A stretch of DNA of 64,000 bases from positions 1 to 64,000 of the forward strand of contig NZ_FMUX01000020.1 in NCBI RefSeq assembly GCF_900101345.1, given 5' to 3'. The stretch comes from Desulfoluna spongiiphila (lineage in GTDB: Bacteria; Desulfobacterota; Desulfobacteria; Desulfobacterales; Desulfolunaceae). Shown here piece after piece: positions 44,736 through 54,511 of the stretch. Position numbers and translations under genes: made by a program. The notes beneath the pieces are model-generated. The model saw only the letters and a list, made by a program, of their open reading frames with translations. It ran no database searches and had not been told where the DNA came from. Position 1 is the stretch's first letter. Every line of letters starts with the position of its first letter.

Positions 44736-44787
44736 CCTGTTTGTCAAACTTTTTAAAAGTTTGGCCCCCGGCAGGGCCGCCGGAGGC
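44736..44787 (-). repeat. solo left half of the MITE-like element, minus orientation
   Basis: On the minus strand: GCCTCCGGCGGCCCTGCCGG, then CCAAACTTTT...AAAAGTTTG and ACAAACAGG. It sits 40 bases before the aminotransferase start. Confidence 0.82.
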
Positions 44788-44826
44788 AGGTTTTTATGAA
44801 AAATCACATCCAACTGTGAGGTGACC

Positions 44827-46086
44827 ATGGACACATACAGTTATGCGCAATCGCAGGCTTTGTTTGATCGGGCCGTGAAGGTGATTCCCTGCGGTGTGCC
44901 CGGGCACATGAGCCCTGCCGTGAACATTCCGCCGTCTGCCTACCCCATCTATGCGGCGCGTTCGGAAGGGGCCCTCTTCTGGGACGTGGACGGCAATGAG
45001 TTCATCGACTACATGTGCGGATACGGTCCCATGATCCTGGGGTACCGGAACCCGGTGGTGGATGGGGCGGCCCGGCGGCAGGCCGATGAGGCGGATCTGA
45101 CCATGTGTGCTTCCCCGAAGATGGTGGAGCTGGCCGAGACCCTGGTGGACATGGTGGACGCCATGGACTGGGCTTTTTTTGCCAAGAACGGCGGGGACGT
45201 GACCAACTATGCCGCCATGGTGGCCCGAAGCGCCACCGGCCGGAAAAAGATGGTGGCCATCAAGGGCGGGTACCACGGGGTGGCTCCCTGGATGCAGGCC
45301 CTGGGGCACCACGGCATCCTCGAGGAGGACCACACCCACACCCTGCGCATCCCCTGGAACGATGTGGCGGCCTTTGAGCAGGTGATTGCCGAACATCCCG
45401 GCAATGTAGCGGGCTTCATCGCCACCCCCTACCATGTCCCCACCTTTTACGACAACGAACTCCCCGACCCGGGGTACTGGAAACAGATTGAGGCCATCTG
45501 CAGAAAAGAGGGGATCGTATTGATCGTGGACGATATCCGCCACGGCTTTCGCCTCAACATGAAGGGCTCCCACGTGCACTACGGGTTCACCCCGGATCTG
45601 GTCTGCTACTGCAAGGCCCTGGCCAACGGGTATCCCATCTCCGCCCTCATGGGCACCGAGGCCATGAAAAATGAGGCGGCCAAGGTCTTCTACACCGGCA
45701 GCTACTGGTACCAGGCCGTGCCCATGGCAGCGGCCCTGGCCTGCCTTGAAGAGCTCAAAAGGCTCGATGCCCCAGCCTGGATGCTCAAGCAAGGGAGCGA
45801 TCTTTTCGGGAAGATGGAAACCATGGCCGCCGGCTACGGTTTTCACCTCAAGGTGACCGGTGAGCCCTCCATGCCCAACGTGCGCCTAACCGACGACCCC
45901 AGCGGGATGCTCCACCAGGCGTGGTGTGCGGAATGCACGAAACGGGGCGCCTTTTTTGCCTCCCACCACAACTGGTTTATCTCCACGGCCCACGACGACG
46001 AGGTGTTGGCCCGGACCCTTGCCATCTGCGACGAAGCCTTTCAGGTCATCAAAGAGGCCGCAGAAAAGGGGCGGCTGGCGTCGTGA
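44827..46086 (+). CDS. class III aminotransferase (glutamate-1-semialdehyde aminotransferase-like)
   Basis: About 419 residues, PLP fold type I. WDVDGNEFIDYMCGYGPMIL is the family start, VDDIRHGFRL carries the PLP-binding aspartate, and Lys263 in CYCKALANGYPISALMG is the Schiff-base lysine. It resembles HemL but lacks close context with haem genes; the two transketolase subunits and a lipid-binding protein downstream point to a dedicated amino-sugar or amino-ketone pathway. ATG 44827 preferred over GTG 44821 because GAGGTG is then correctly spaced. A MITE-like copy separates it from the transketolase genes. Confidence 0.85.
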   Translation: MDTYSYAQSQALFDRAVKVIPCGVPGHMSPAVNIPPSAYPIYAARSEGALFWDVDGNEFIDYMCGYGPMILGYRNPVVDGAARRQADEADLTMCASPKMVELAETLVDMVDAMDWAFFAKNGGDVTNYAAMVARSATGRKKMVAIKGGYHGVAPWMQALGHHGILEEDHTHTLRIPWNDVAAFEQVIAEHPGNVAGFIATPYHVPTFYDNELPDPGYWKQIEAICRKEGIVLIVDDIRHGFRLNMKGSHVHYGFTPDLVCYCKALANGYPISALMGTEAMKNEAAKVFYTGSYWYQAVPMAAALACLEELKRLDAPAWMLKQGSDLFGKMETMAAGYGFHLKVTGEPSMPNVRLTDDPSGMLHQAWCAECTKRGAFFASHHNWFISTAHDDEVLARTLAICDEAFQVIKEAAEKGRLAS

Positions 46087-46168
46087 GTGCGGACTATCTA
46101 CGGAAGAGGCACCGGGAAAAGTCCGATGAACCACAGGGTTAAAAGGGATAAAAAAAAACAAAAGCGAT

Positions 46169-46339
46169 GCCTCCGGCGGCGAGGTGTGCCACCTCGAAAG
46201 CAAGTTGCGAATGCGCTTTCCCCTTCGTTCCTCAGGGAAAATCACATTCGCTATTGATTCAGATTAAATTGAATCTGTTTTCTAAAACTTGTTTATTAAA
46301 CTTTTTAAAAGTTTAGCCCCCGGCAGGGCCGCCGGAGGC
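46169..46339 (-). repeat. 171-bp MITE-like element, full copy M2
   Basis: Same length and ends as M1, in the opposite orientation: GCCTCCGGCGG at 46169 and CCGCCGGAGGC ending at 46339. It fills most of the gap between the aminotransferase and transketolase genes. AT flanks both ends. Confidence 0.9.
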
Positions 46340-46371
46340 ATTCTTTTTTACCAGAATAAAGGAGAGAAACG

Positions 46372-47214
46372 ATGGCATTGACCGATGCGGAGATCAGGGA
46401 GCTGGAAGAGCAGGCCTGGCAGCTCAGGCACGACATCATCAACGTGACCGTGTGGGCGGGTGGGGCCCATATCGGCGGGGGGCTCAGCATGCTGGATATT
46501 CTGGTGCTCCTTTATTTCAAGTATCTGAACATCGACTCCAGTCATCCGGAGATGGCGGATCGGGACCGGGTGGTGGTGAGCAAGGGCCACGGGGGCGTGG
46601 GATTTGCCCCGGTCCTGGCCCGTCGCGGGTACTTTGATTTTGAGTCGCTGAAAACCTTCAACCAGTTCGGGTCTCCCTTCGGCATGCACCTCGATGCCGC
46701 CAAGGTGACCGGCGTGGATGCCTCCACCGGCTCCCTGGGGCACGGGTTGCCCATGGCCGTGGGGCTGGCCCTGGGGGCGCGGGCTCAGAAGAAGGCGTGG
46801 AAGACCTATTGCATCTTGGGGGACGGGGAGTGCAACGAGGGGGCGGTGTGGGAGGCGGCCATGTCGGCGTCCCATTTCGGGCTGACCAATCTGGTGACCA
46901 TTGTGGACCGCAACGGGTACATGATCGACGGGGCCACGGAGGAGGTCATGGCCCTGGAGCCGTTCAGCGACAAGTGGCGGGCCTTCGGGTTCCATGTGCT
47001 GGAGGTGGACGGGCATGATTTTGCAGCCCTTGCAGGGGCCATCGACACCTCCCTTTCCGGTGACAAGGGACCGTGCGTGATCATGGCCCATACCAAAAAA
47101 GGGCGGGGAATCGATTACATGGAAGGAAATGTGAAGTGGCATTACGGCAGCATCGATTCCACCCTGGCCGAGAAGGCCCGGGCATCTGTGGACCGCATGT
47201 ACGGCAAGGCCTAA
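46372..47214 (+). CDS. transketolase, N-terminal (TPP pyrophosphate-binding) subunit
   Basis: 280 residues, the first half of a split transketolase. GGAHIGGGLSMLDILVLLYF, DRVVVSKGHGGVG and the TPP motif LGDGECNEGAVWEAAMSASH are all present. It pairs with the next gene to form the active enzyme. Its ATG follows GGAGAGA. The downstream subunit starts 11 bases after its stop. Confidence 0.93.
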   Translation: MALTDAEIRELEEQAWQLRHDIINVTVWAGGAHIGGGLSMLDILVLLYFKYLNIDSSHPEMADRDRVVVSKGHGGVGFAPVLARRGYFDFESLKTFNQFGSPFGMHLDAAKVTGVDASTGSLGHGLPMAVGLALGARAQKKAWKTYCILGDGECNEGAVWEAAMSASHFGLTNLVTIVDRNGYMIDGATEEVMALEPFSDKWRAFGFHVLEVDGHDFAALAGAIDTSLSGDKGPCVIMAHTKKGRGIDYMEGNVKWHYGSIDSTLAEKARASVDRMYGKA

Positions 47215-47225
47215 AGGAGGGCACC

Positions 47226-48242
47226 ATGAGTGAAGTGACCGGAACCACCTGGACTGTCTACGACGCCAACTCCATGACCCAGGCGGAAGTATACGGCCAT
47301 GTGCTGTGTGATATCGGTGAGGAGCGAGACGATGTGGTGGGGCTCACGGCGGATCTGGCCAAATCCACCAAAATCGGGTTGTTCGGGGAAAAATTCCCGG
47401 AGCGGTTTTTCAACGTGGGCATTGCCGAGCAGAACCTCTTCGGCGTGGCCTCGGGCATGGCCCTCTCCGGTTTGACGCCCTTTGTCTCCACCATGGCGGC
47501 CTTTGCCTCCATGCGGGCCTGTGAGCAGGTGCGTACCGACATCTGTTACCAGAACCTCAATTGCAAGATCATCGCCACCCATGGCGGGATCTCCTTCGGG
47601 ACGGCGGGCAGCACCCACAACGCCCAGGAAGATGTGGCCATTATGCGTTCCTTTCCCAACATGACGGTGATCATCCCGGCAGACGGCATCGAAACCGCCA
47701 ACGCGGTGCGTGCCTGCGTGGACTGGGACGGGCCGGTGTACATCCGCGTGGGCAGGGGATTTGAACCCACCTGGTACGACAGCGAGGAGTACGGCTTTCA
47801 GATCGGCAAGGCCGTCACCGTCAGCGAGGGCACGGATATCACCCTGATCTGCTGCGGGGTGACGGTGCTTCAGGCAGCCGAAGCCGCCAAGGCCCTGAAG
47901 GCGGAGGACGGGTTGAGCGTCCGGGTGCTCAACCTTCATACCATCAAACCCCTGGATGAAGAGGCTGTGTTGCGGGCTGTCCAGGAGACCCGGCGCATCA
48001 TCACCTTTGAAGAGCACACGGTCCACGGAGGGCTCGGCAGCGCCGTGGCCGATGTGATCGCGGCAAGCGGCAAAGGGTGCGCCTTTGAAAAGGTGGGGCT
48101 GCCCGATGCCTTTTCCCTGGTGGGGTACCCCGAGGATCTGTACGCCCATTACAAGCTGGACACCAACGGCATCATCGAAAAGGTGCGGGAGGTCATGGGG
48201 CGTGATTTTGAAGAGGACGAAGACTGGGAAGATGAGGTGTGA
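47226..48242 (+). CDS. transketolase, C-terminal subunit
   Basis: 338 residues with the pyrimidine-binding domain (FFNVGIAEQNLFGVASGMAL containing the catalytic glutamate, then THGGISFGTAGSTHNAQEDV) and the C-terminal domain (GVTVLQAAEAAKAL...FEEHTVHGGLGSAVADVI). I chose ATG 47226 behind AAAGGAGG; the frame is open further into the upstream gene. It ends one base before the second SCP2-like gene. Split transketolases serve pentose phosphate, isoprenoid-like or aminosugar pathways; which one is not evident. Confidence 0.92.
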   Translation: MSEVTGTTWTVYDANSMTQAEVYGHVLCDIGEERDDVVGLTADLAKSTKIGLFGEKFPERFFNVGIAEQNLFGVASGMALSGLTPFVSTMAAFASMRACEQVRTDICYQNLNCKIIATHGGISFGTAGSTHNAQEDVAIMRSFPNMTVIIPADGIETANAVRACVDWDGPVYIRVGRGFEPTWYDSEEYGFQIGKAVTVSEGTDITLICCGVTVLQAAEAAKALKAEDGLSVRVLNLHTIKPLDEEAVLRAVQETRRIITFEEHTVHGGLGSAVADVIAASGKGCAFEKVGLPDAFSLVGYPEDLYAHYKLDTNGIIEKVREVMGRDFEEDEDWEDEV

Positions 48243-48243
48243 C

Positions 48244-49020
48244 ATGACAGAAAATCGAACACATCTTGCGACGCGCATTTTGCTGAAAGCACTTTTCCCC
48301 GTGATGAAGGTGGTGGTGGCCGACGACCCGAAGATGACCAATCGCTTTGAAGGCATTTCGACCCGGGTACGGTTTACTGTGGCCGGTGACGGGGGGCCCT
48401 GGGGCACCGATGTGGTGTTCGAGGACGGTGTGCTTTCCGTGGATGGTGCCATGGAAGGGGCCCCGGAAGTCTCTTTCCGTTTCAAGAGCCCCGAGGCCTT
48501 CAACGCCTTTATGGCCGGCAAACCCGTGATCCCCGGGATTCGGGGGTGGCGGCACCCTGTCCTGATCGGGAAGATGGTTTCGCTGCTTCTGGCCATGAAG
48601 ATTCTCATGCCCGATGCCCGCCCAAAGCAGGAGGAGAAGCAGCGGATGAAGGTGAAGATGATCATCTACATGATCACCACCGCCTTGAGCCAGTACAACA
48701 AGGGGGGAGATCCGGAGATGAGCCGGTGGACGGGAAAGCAGCCCGATCGTATTTACCAGATGTCCGTGGACGGTGAAGAGATTGCCGCCTACGTGCGTGT
48801 GAAGGCAGGCAAGACCAAGGCGGGACGCGGGATGTATACCCGCAGGCGTCCCTTTGTCCATATCTGCTTCAACGGGGTCCAGGGGGCCCTTCCGGTTCTT
48901 ATGGGGGATGTGGAGTTTGTGGAGGCCCTGGGGCGACAGCTGGTGACCGTGGAAGGATCCCCCGAGTACGCCGCGAACTTAAACGATTACATGCAGAGGA
49001 TCCAGGCGCTGATTGTGTGA
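48244..49020 (+). CDS. SCP2-like protein of the aminotransferase-transketolase cluster
   Basis: 258 residues from the ATG at 48244. DVVFEDGVLSVDGAMEGAPE then VSFRFKSPEAFNAFMAGKPV matches the strand-turn-helix pattern of SCP2-type domains and resembles the protein at 43802. The second half has RVKAGKTKAGRGMYTRRRPF and may be a distinct domain. It starts one base after the transketolase stop, so it is coupled and probably works on the same pathway, perhaps carrying a lipid substrate. Role unproven. Confidence 0.55.
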   Translation: MTENRTHLATRILLKALFPVMKVVVADDPKMTNRFEGISTRVRFTVAGDGGPWGTDVVFEDGVLSVDGAMEGAPEVSFRFKSPEAFNAFMAGKPVIPGIRGWRHPVLIGKMVSLLLAMKILMPDARPKQEEKQRMKVKMIIYMITTALSQYNKGGDPEMSRWTGKQPDRIYQMSVDGEEIAAYVRVKAGKTKAGRGMYTRRRPFVHICFNGVQGALPVLMGDVEFVEALGRQLVTVEGSPEYAANLNDYMQRIQALIV

Positions 49021-49046
49021 ACCTGTGGGATGTACGCAAAGGAAAG

Positions 49047-49077
49047 AGCCGCGCCGCATGTGGGTGCGGCTTTTTTT
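49047..49077 (+). terminator. terminator of the transketolase operon
   Basis: AGCCGC...GCGGCT hairpin with inner CC/GG pairs, followed by TTTTTTT. Confidence 0.85.
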
Positions 49078-49894
49078 GTGTGTATCAAACAGGGTTGAAA
49101 TAGGGGACAGGCAAAAAAAGGCCTTCGGACTGGCTGATCGGTATGGGAAATAAAGGGGTCAGGCCAAAATCGGACTGCCGGAAAGAAACCGCGGAGGGCA
49201 GGCTGCGCTGAAGTAACCTGCCAGTGATAAAGAGGCGACGGAGCAGGGGGACCCCAGGGGTATTGCGATCTTTTAGCGGTGGATTTGACAACAGGAGAAC
49301 CCGTGTATTACACTGCGAAGTTACTTCATGGGTAATACCCCCGAAGGGGTGGGCATTTTCATCCACACGTTTTTAAGCCTTTGCGTCCAGGGCTGTCTTC
49401 ATGGGAGAAGTACCGCTCCGGCTGGTCGGGATTAAAAAAGGACAAAACAAGGGACGGTGTGTGGATGAAAAGTACCCCGAAAAAGAGGGGGAGGAAAGGC
49501 CCGTAAGGAGGAAGTTGGGAAGTTTGGGAAGTTGGATCCGGGCCTTTTTTTATCAGCTGATGATTTTCAGGGAGGTATAGCTTTTTTTGTCTCATCAGCC
49601 ATTGACTTGTTCCCCTTCGAATCCCCAACGCGGATGGGAATTCGAGGTATTTCGCAGATGATACCCGGCTTGGAAGTGATGAAGAAGGGACGAACAACTT
49701 CATCAAGGACCGTGCAACATCTTGTATGCATAACTATAAGATATTTTAAATCAGGTCAAATTCAACGTATTTAAGAAGTTTATCAATATGATTGATCTGT
49801 CTCTGCAGGCGTGCCACGGGAAGGGGCATGAAACGGCAACGGGCCGTCCTCCCCGAAGAGACGACGGCCCGCTGTATAAAATTCCGGTTGTGTA
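49078..49894. other. Long intergenic region before the exporter gene
   Basis: No gene is supported; the longest frame (49359-49706, minus) gives a low-complexity, unrecognised protein. It holds one GGGGTCAGGCC motif (49155-49165) and a GGCCCG...CGGGCC pair around direct GGAAGTT repeats with a T-run (49497-49551), which may be a terminator. An AT-rich block GTCAAATTCA..GTATTTAA at 49754 recurs at 51294 on the other side of the exporter gene. Confidence 0.5.
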
Positions 49895-50929
49895 TCAGGC
49901 AAAGAGTGCGGACATGAGGCGGGTTACGCCGTAGCCGCCGATGGTCAGCCAGCCAAAGAGGATCAGTGCCAGCCATACGGGCTTCATGCCGACGCCTCTG
50001 ATGCGGTTGAAGTTGGTCTCAATGCCCAGGGCGCACATGGCCATGGTGAGGATGAAAAGGTCCAGTCGGTTCCAGAAGGCCACCACCGGTGTGGGGATTA
50101 CATTCATGGAGTTGATACCGGCCACGATGATGAAGAGTACGGCAAACCAGGGAATGGTTATTTTGCCGCGCTTGCCTTCCTCGGCTCCTTTGCGGCGTCC
50201 GAGCCAGATGCTGATGCCGATGAGAAAGGGGGCGATGAGCATGACGCGGAGCATCTTCACGATGATGGCGGAAGAGGCCGCCTCAGGGGAGATGGCGTTG
50301 CCTGCGGCCACGGCGTGGGCCACTTCGTGGATGGTGCCCCCGATATAGATTCCGAAGAGCTTTTCGCTGATGTCAAAGAATCCGGCTTTGTAAAGGGCCG
50401 GGTAGAGGAACATGGTCAGGGTGCCGAAGAGGACAACCGTTGAGACGGCCATGGCGCTCTTGTGGGCATCGGATTTCAATACCGGCTCTGTGGCAAGAAC
50501 GGCTGCGGCACCGCAGATGGAGCTGCCGATGGAGGTGAGCATGGCCGTTTCGTAGTCCAGCTTGAAGAACTTGATGCCGAGGAAGCTCCCTAAGAGAAAG
50601 GTCGAGGTGGCCATGGTGACGCTCACGGCGAATCCGGCGGTCCCGACGGCGGCGATGTCCTGAAAGGTGATGCGGAAGCCGTAGAGGATCACCCCGAGTT
50701 TCAGCAGGGTGCGCGTGGCAAAGACGATGCCGGGCACCCATCGAGCAGGAAGGGCCATGCGCAGGGTGTTGCCGTAGATCATGCCGAGCATGATCCCTAT
50801 GATCAGGGGGCTGACCCCCATTCTTTTGATGGGTGGAAATTCAGAACAGTAGATGGCTGTTGTGGCGAAAAGGGTGACGAAAAGGAGGCCGTTCATGGCA
50901 TCTTTGCGATTTTCTGCTGGAAAAAACAT
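49895..50929 (-). CDS. YeiH-family putative sulfate/sulfite exporter
   Basis: 344 residues with about ten transmembrane helices. GVSPLIIGIMLGMIYGNTLR then LLKLGVILYGFRITF is the family start, and SIGSSICGAAAVLATEPVLK is the conserved loop. GGTIHEVAHAVAAG follows near residue 210. Named UPF0324/PSE; some members export sulfite or sulfonate-derived sulfate. It is divergent from a LysR gene, the usual yeiE-yeiH pairing. A LysR-controlled exporter would suit the sulfur metabolism of this lineage. Confidence 0.88.
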   Translation of the reverse strand: MFFPAENRKDAMNGLLFVTLFATTAIYCSEFPPIKRMGVSPLIIGIMLGMIYGNTLRMALPARWVPGIVFATRTLLKLGVILYGFRITFQDIAAVGTAGFAVSVTMATSTFLLGSFLGIKFFKLDYETAMLTSIGSSICGAAAVLATEPVLKSDAHKSAMAVSTVVLFGTLTMFLYPALYKAGFFDISEKLFGIYIGGTIHEVAHAVAAGNAISPEAASSAIIVKMLRVMLIAPFLIGISIWLGRRKGAEEGKRGKITIPWFAVLFIIVAGINSMNVIPTPVVAFWNRLDLFILTMAMCALGIETNFNRIRGVGMKPVWLALILFGWLTIGGYGVTRLMSALFA

Positions 50930-51455
50930 CGGTTACCGCTCCTTGTGTCCTGCTTTGGGCAGCCCGCCTTGCGGGCCAAAATCGTATGCGATACGTCGCT
51001 TCAGTTCGTCCCCGAAGTGAAGAAACACCTCTCCTGTGCCTTGCATGGCCAAGGTTTGGGTGTTGGGTTTCAGCTTGTGGGAGACGAACGTGAGTCAGGG
51101 TGTTCTTTATGGCTGTTACCTTTAAGATAGCAGGCCATGTTGTTGAGTCCCTGGGGTGGAGTTTTTTCAGGGTGTATCGGGCAACGGGCGGTGCACATGT
51201 GGCGCCGCCCGGTGCCGTGGAGATACAGACTGCTTTTTTGTTGCTCCACTCCGTGAAGGAGATGCGCTTGTTTTATGAGTTGGGCTATGATAAGTCAAAT
51301 TCATTGTATTTAAAAAGCTCATAAAAATATTTGATTTCTATGGGTGATTGGTTTAAAATTCAAGATGTTGTTTCAAACAGTGTCGGGGCAATATCGGGGG
51401 AAAAGCAGAAATACCGGGCTATTTACCGGTTTTATAGCAAGGAGATGACGTTACC
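50930..51455. other. Divergent regulatory region between exporter and LysR genes
   Basis: The 526 bases have no gene. TTTATGAG (51272-51279) and CTCATAAA (51318-51325) are perfect 8-base complements 38 bases apart. The block GTCAAATTCATTGTATTTAA at 51294 resembles one at 49754. These are candidate LysR-binding sequences. Confidence 0.45.
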
Positions 51456-52352
51456 ATGCAAATGCGCATGACACTAAGGCAGCTGGAGTTGTTCCTGGCT
51501 CTGGCAAAAAGGCCTCACATCGGGGAAGTTGGCAAAGAGGTGGGGCTGACTCAGTCGGCCGTCTCCATGGCCATCAAGTCCCTGGAAGAGATTCTTGAGA
51601 CCCGGCTTTTCGACCGGATCAATAAAAAGATTGTGCTAAACGAAAACGGCCGGCTTTTCCTCGGCCGGGTGGAGCACCTTGTGCTGGGCCTCAAGGAGGC
51701 GGAGTCCATTTTCCGGGATGAGCACCTTCACGGTGAGATCCGCGTGGGGGTGAGCTCGTCCATTGCCAACTACATTATCCCGAAGATCTTCTACAGCTTC
51801 ATGCAGAGCCACGACGGGGTAAGCTTTAAAATGGAGACGGGCAACACCCATGAGGTGGCCTCGCTGATTGAAAATGGCCGGGTTGACATGGGGTTCATCG
51901 AGGGCGAGTACGACGGCCTGGATATTCAGCATGAGGTCCTCGGCAAGGATGAATTGTATATTGTCACCGGCGATGCGTCCCTGGTGAGGGAGGAGCCCTA
52001 CCGCATGGAAGAGCTCCTCGGCAGGCGCTGGGTGCTTCGGGAAAAGGGTTCCGGAACCCGTGACACCTTCATGAGCCACCTGGGCGATCTGTCCAAGTCG
52101 CTGAACGTTTACATGGAGCTTGACCATACCGGTGCGGTGAAGTCCATCCTTTCCAACAGGGATACCGTCTCCTGTCTCTCCAGGTACAGCGTGCAAAAGG
52201 AGCTGAAGTACGGACTGCTGTTCAGGCTTCCGGTGGAGGGCTACTCCTTTACGCGGTCGTTTTACACCATCTGGCACAAGAACAAGTTCATGAGCTCGCT
52301 GATCACCGCCTTTATCGAGTTTACCCGAAGCTGGGACGGCATGTCACGTTAG
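51456..52352 (+). CDS. LysR-family transcriptional regulator
   Basis: 298 residues. N-terminal HTH RQLELFLALAKRPHIGEVGK and VGLTQSAVSMAIKSLEEILE, then the linker helix and a two-lobed effector domain (GEIRVGVSSSIANYIIPKIF...). It resembles YeiE-type regulators that control YeiH exporters and respond to sulfite. It lies opposite the exporter and upstream of the TPP-enzyme gene. Confidence 0.92.
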   Translation: MQMRMTLRQLELFLALAKRPHIGEVGKEVGLTQSAVSMAIKSLEEILETRLFDRINKKIVLNENGRLFLGRVEHLVLGLKEAESIFRDEHLHGEIRVGVSSSIANYIIPKIFYSFMQSHDGVSFKMETGNTHEVASLIENGRVDMGFIEGEYDGLDIQHEVLGKDELYIVTGDASLVREEPYRMEELLGRRWVLREKGSGTRDTFMSHLGDLSKSLNVYMELDHTGAVKSILSNRDTVSCLSRYSVQKELKYGLLFRLPVEGYSFTRSFYTIWHKNKFMSSLITAFIEFTRSWDGMSR

Positions 52353-52611
52353 CAGGCATCCTTAATCTGCCCCTTCCCCGCGGCGTGCCTTTTATACAGA
52401 CATAACCATGGGTTTTCCTGCCGGGACATCGCTTGTCCCTGCAGGGGAACTATGGTAGTTTGATTCTGGAACGCATCTCAGCCTCCCCTTTCTTCCCTCG
52501 AATCTATCCATAGCCTCCTCGCGTTTCCTTTTCGCCTCCCTGTCCTTTCCTATCGGCTTTGTCGGTGGTGTGCCCACCGGAGCCCCAGACGCTTTTATGT
52601 GGAGAGACCCC

Positions 52612-54276
52612 ATGTCCCCGTCCAGCAGTCCCGTAAAAACATCGGAGCTTTTGGTGAAAGCCCTTGAAGGAGAGGGCGTTCGGTACGTTTTTGGCGTGCC
52701 GGGTGAGGAGAATCTGGATTTTCTGGAGGCCCTTCGAACCTCCACCATTGAGTTCGTGTTGACGCGTCATGAACAGGCGGCTGCCTTCATGGCCGCCACC
52801 TACGGGCGTCTCACCGGTCGGGCCGGGGTGTGCCTTGCCACCCTGGGGCCCGGAGCGGCGAATCTTGTGACCGGTGCGGCTTATGCCCAGCTTGGTGCCA
52901 TGCCCATGGTGATGATCACCGGCCAGAAGCCCATTACCCGGAGCAAGCAGGGACGCTTTCAGATTGTGGATGTGGTGAGCATGATGCGTCCCCTGACAAA
53001 GTTCACCCGCCAGATTGTCCACGGCAACACGGTGCCTGCCCTGGTTCGCGAGTGCTTTCGGCTCTCCGAAGAGGAGCGGCCCGGTCCGGTGCACCTGGAG
53101 TTGCCCGAAGACATTGCCGGTGAGGTGGTGGAGGACTGGCACCTGATTCCCCGGAGGGCTCCCTGCCTCAGCTGCGCGTCGAGGGCGTCGGTTGCCAAGG
53201 CGGCGGAGATGATCGAGGCGGCCTCCTCTCCGCTTCTGCTTATTGGGGCGGGGACCAATCGGAAGCAAGTGATCGAGCCCCTTCGGGCGTTTGTGGAGAA
53301 GACGGGCATCCCCTTTTTCAATACCCAGATGGGCAAGGGGGTCATTGGTGGGGCCCATCCTTTATACATAGGTACCGCTGCACTTTCGGATAACGATTAC
53401 CTGCACTGTGCCATTGATCGGGCCGACCTGGTCATCAACGCCGGCCATGATGTGGTGGAGAAGCCCCCCTTTTTCATGCGGCCCGGGGGCAAGACGGTGA
53501 TTCACGTCAACTACAGCCCGGCAGAGGTGGATACCGTCTATTTTCCCCAGCACGATGTGGTGGGGGATATCGGCAACAGCTTCAGCCGCCTTACAGAGAG
53601 ACTTTCCAGAACCGATCACCATGATTTTTCCTATTTTATGAAAATCCGCCAGGAAGTGCTCGGGCACATGGCCATGGATGCCGACTCCAATCGGTTTCCC
53701 CTCCTGCCCCAGAGGGTGGTGGCCGATGTCAGGAAGGTGTTGCCGGCAGACGGTATCGTGGCCCTTGACAACGGCATCTTCAAAATCTGGTTTGCCAGGA
53801 ATTACCGGACCAACAGGGACAACACCATCTTGCTTGACAACGCTCTGGCCACCATGGGGGCGGGGCTGCCCTCGGCCATGGTGGCGGCCATGCTTAAGCC
53901 TGACCGGCGGGTCATGGCAGTCTGCGGAGACGGCGGCTTCATGATGAACTCCCAGGAGATGGAGACAGCCGTTCGTCTGGGGCTTAATCTGGTGGTGCTG
54001 GTCCTGCGGGACAACTCCTACGGGATGATTCGCTGGAAGCAGGCCATGGACGGATATGCCGACTGGGGCCTTGAGTACGGAAACCCTGATTTTGTGCTTT
54101 ACGGAAAGGCATACGGTGCGGGCGGGCATCGCGTTGAGAGTGCGGACAGCTTTCTACCGCTTATGGAGCGGTGCTTCGAGGAGGGTGGTGTCCATCTTAT
54201 TGACGTGCCGGTGGACTATTCGGAAAATCAGCGGGTCCTGATCAATGAGCTGGCAGCCCGGGTGTGCCTGCTGTAA
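52612..54276 (+). CDS. acetolactate synthase large-subunit-like TPP enzyme
   Basis: 554 residues. FGVPGEENLDFLEAL and FVLTRHEQAAAFMAATYGRL with the catalytic glutamate form the pyrimidine domain. GDGGFMMNSQEMETAVRLGL is the TPP motif, completed by LRDNSYGMIRWKQ. It matches AlsS-like acetolactate synthases more than the IlvB type, and lacks a neighbouring small subunit. ATG 52612 chosen for the GGAGAG site. Followed by an aldehyde dehydrogenase gene, so a decarboxylation-then-oxidation route of a 2-oxoacid is also possible. Confidence 0.82.
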   Translation: MSPSSSPVKTSELLVKALEGEGVRYVFGVPGEENLDFLEALRTSTIEFVLTRHEQAAAFMAATYGRLTGRAGVCLATLGPGAANLVTGAAYAQLGAMPMVMITGQKPITRSKQGRFQIVDVVSMMRPLTKFTRQIVHGNTVPALVRECFRLSEEERPGPVHLELPEDIAGEVVEDWHLIPRRAPCLSCASRASVAKAAEMIEAASSPLLLIGAGTNRKQVIEPLRAFVEKTGIPFFNTQMGKGVIGGAHPLYIGTAALSDNDYLHCAIDRADLVINAGHDVVEKPPFFMRPGGKTVIHVNYSPAEVDTVYFPQHDVVGDIGNSFSRLTERLSRTDHHDFSYFMKIRQEVLGHMAMDADSNRFPLLPQRVVADVRKVLPADGIVALDNGIFKIWFARNYRTNRDNTILLDNALATMGAGLPSAMVAAMLKPDRRVMAVCGDGGFMMNSQEMETAVRLGLNLVVLVLRDNSYGMIRWKQAMDGYADWGLEYGNPDFVLYGKAYGAGGHRVESADSFLPLMERCFEEGGVHLIDVPVDYSENQRVLINELAARVCLL

Positions 54277-54312
54277 ACAGCGAAATAGTTTTGTAACTAT
54301 TCAGCTCAAAAT

Positions 54313-54365
54313 GCCTCCGGCGGCCCTGCCGGGGGCCAAACTTTTAAAAAGTTTGACAAACAGGT
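54313..54365 (+). repeat. solo left half of the MITE-like element
   Basis: GCCTCCGGCGGCCCTGCCGG, GGGCCAAACTTTTAAAAAGT and GACAAACAGG. It lies between the TPP-enzyme and aldehyde dehydrogenase genes and should act as a terminator. Confidence 0.85.
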
Positions 54366-54511
54366 CTTAAGCAAGCCTTTCCGGCTCCGCCGATATAATG
54401 TCGACTTTTTCGTGCATTAGGAGCGGTTTTTTTGAGCTTTTTTCAGAAAAACGACCCGCCGGAGATAACCTGAAAGAGGTACAAACTGACACACCCTTGA
54501 AGGAGGGCGAT

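Noticed and set aside
49359..49706. 115-codon minus-strand frame before the exporter gene
   Set aside because: Low-complexity, no ribosome binding site, overlaps a probable terminator and direct repeats.
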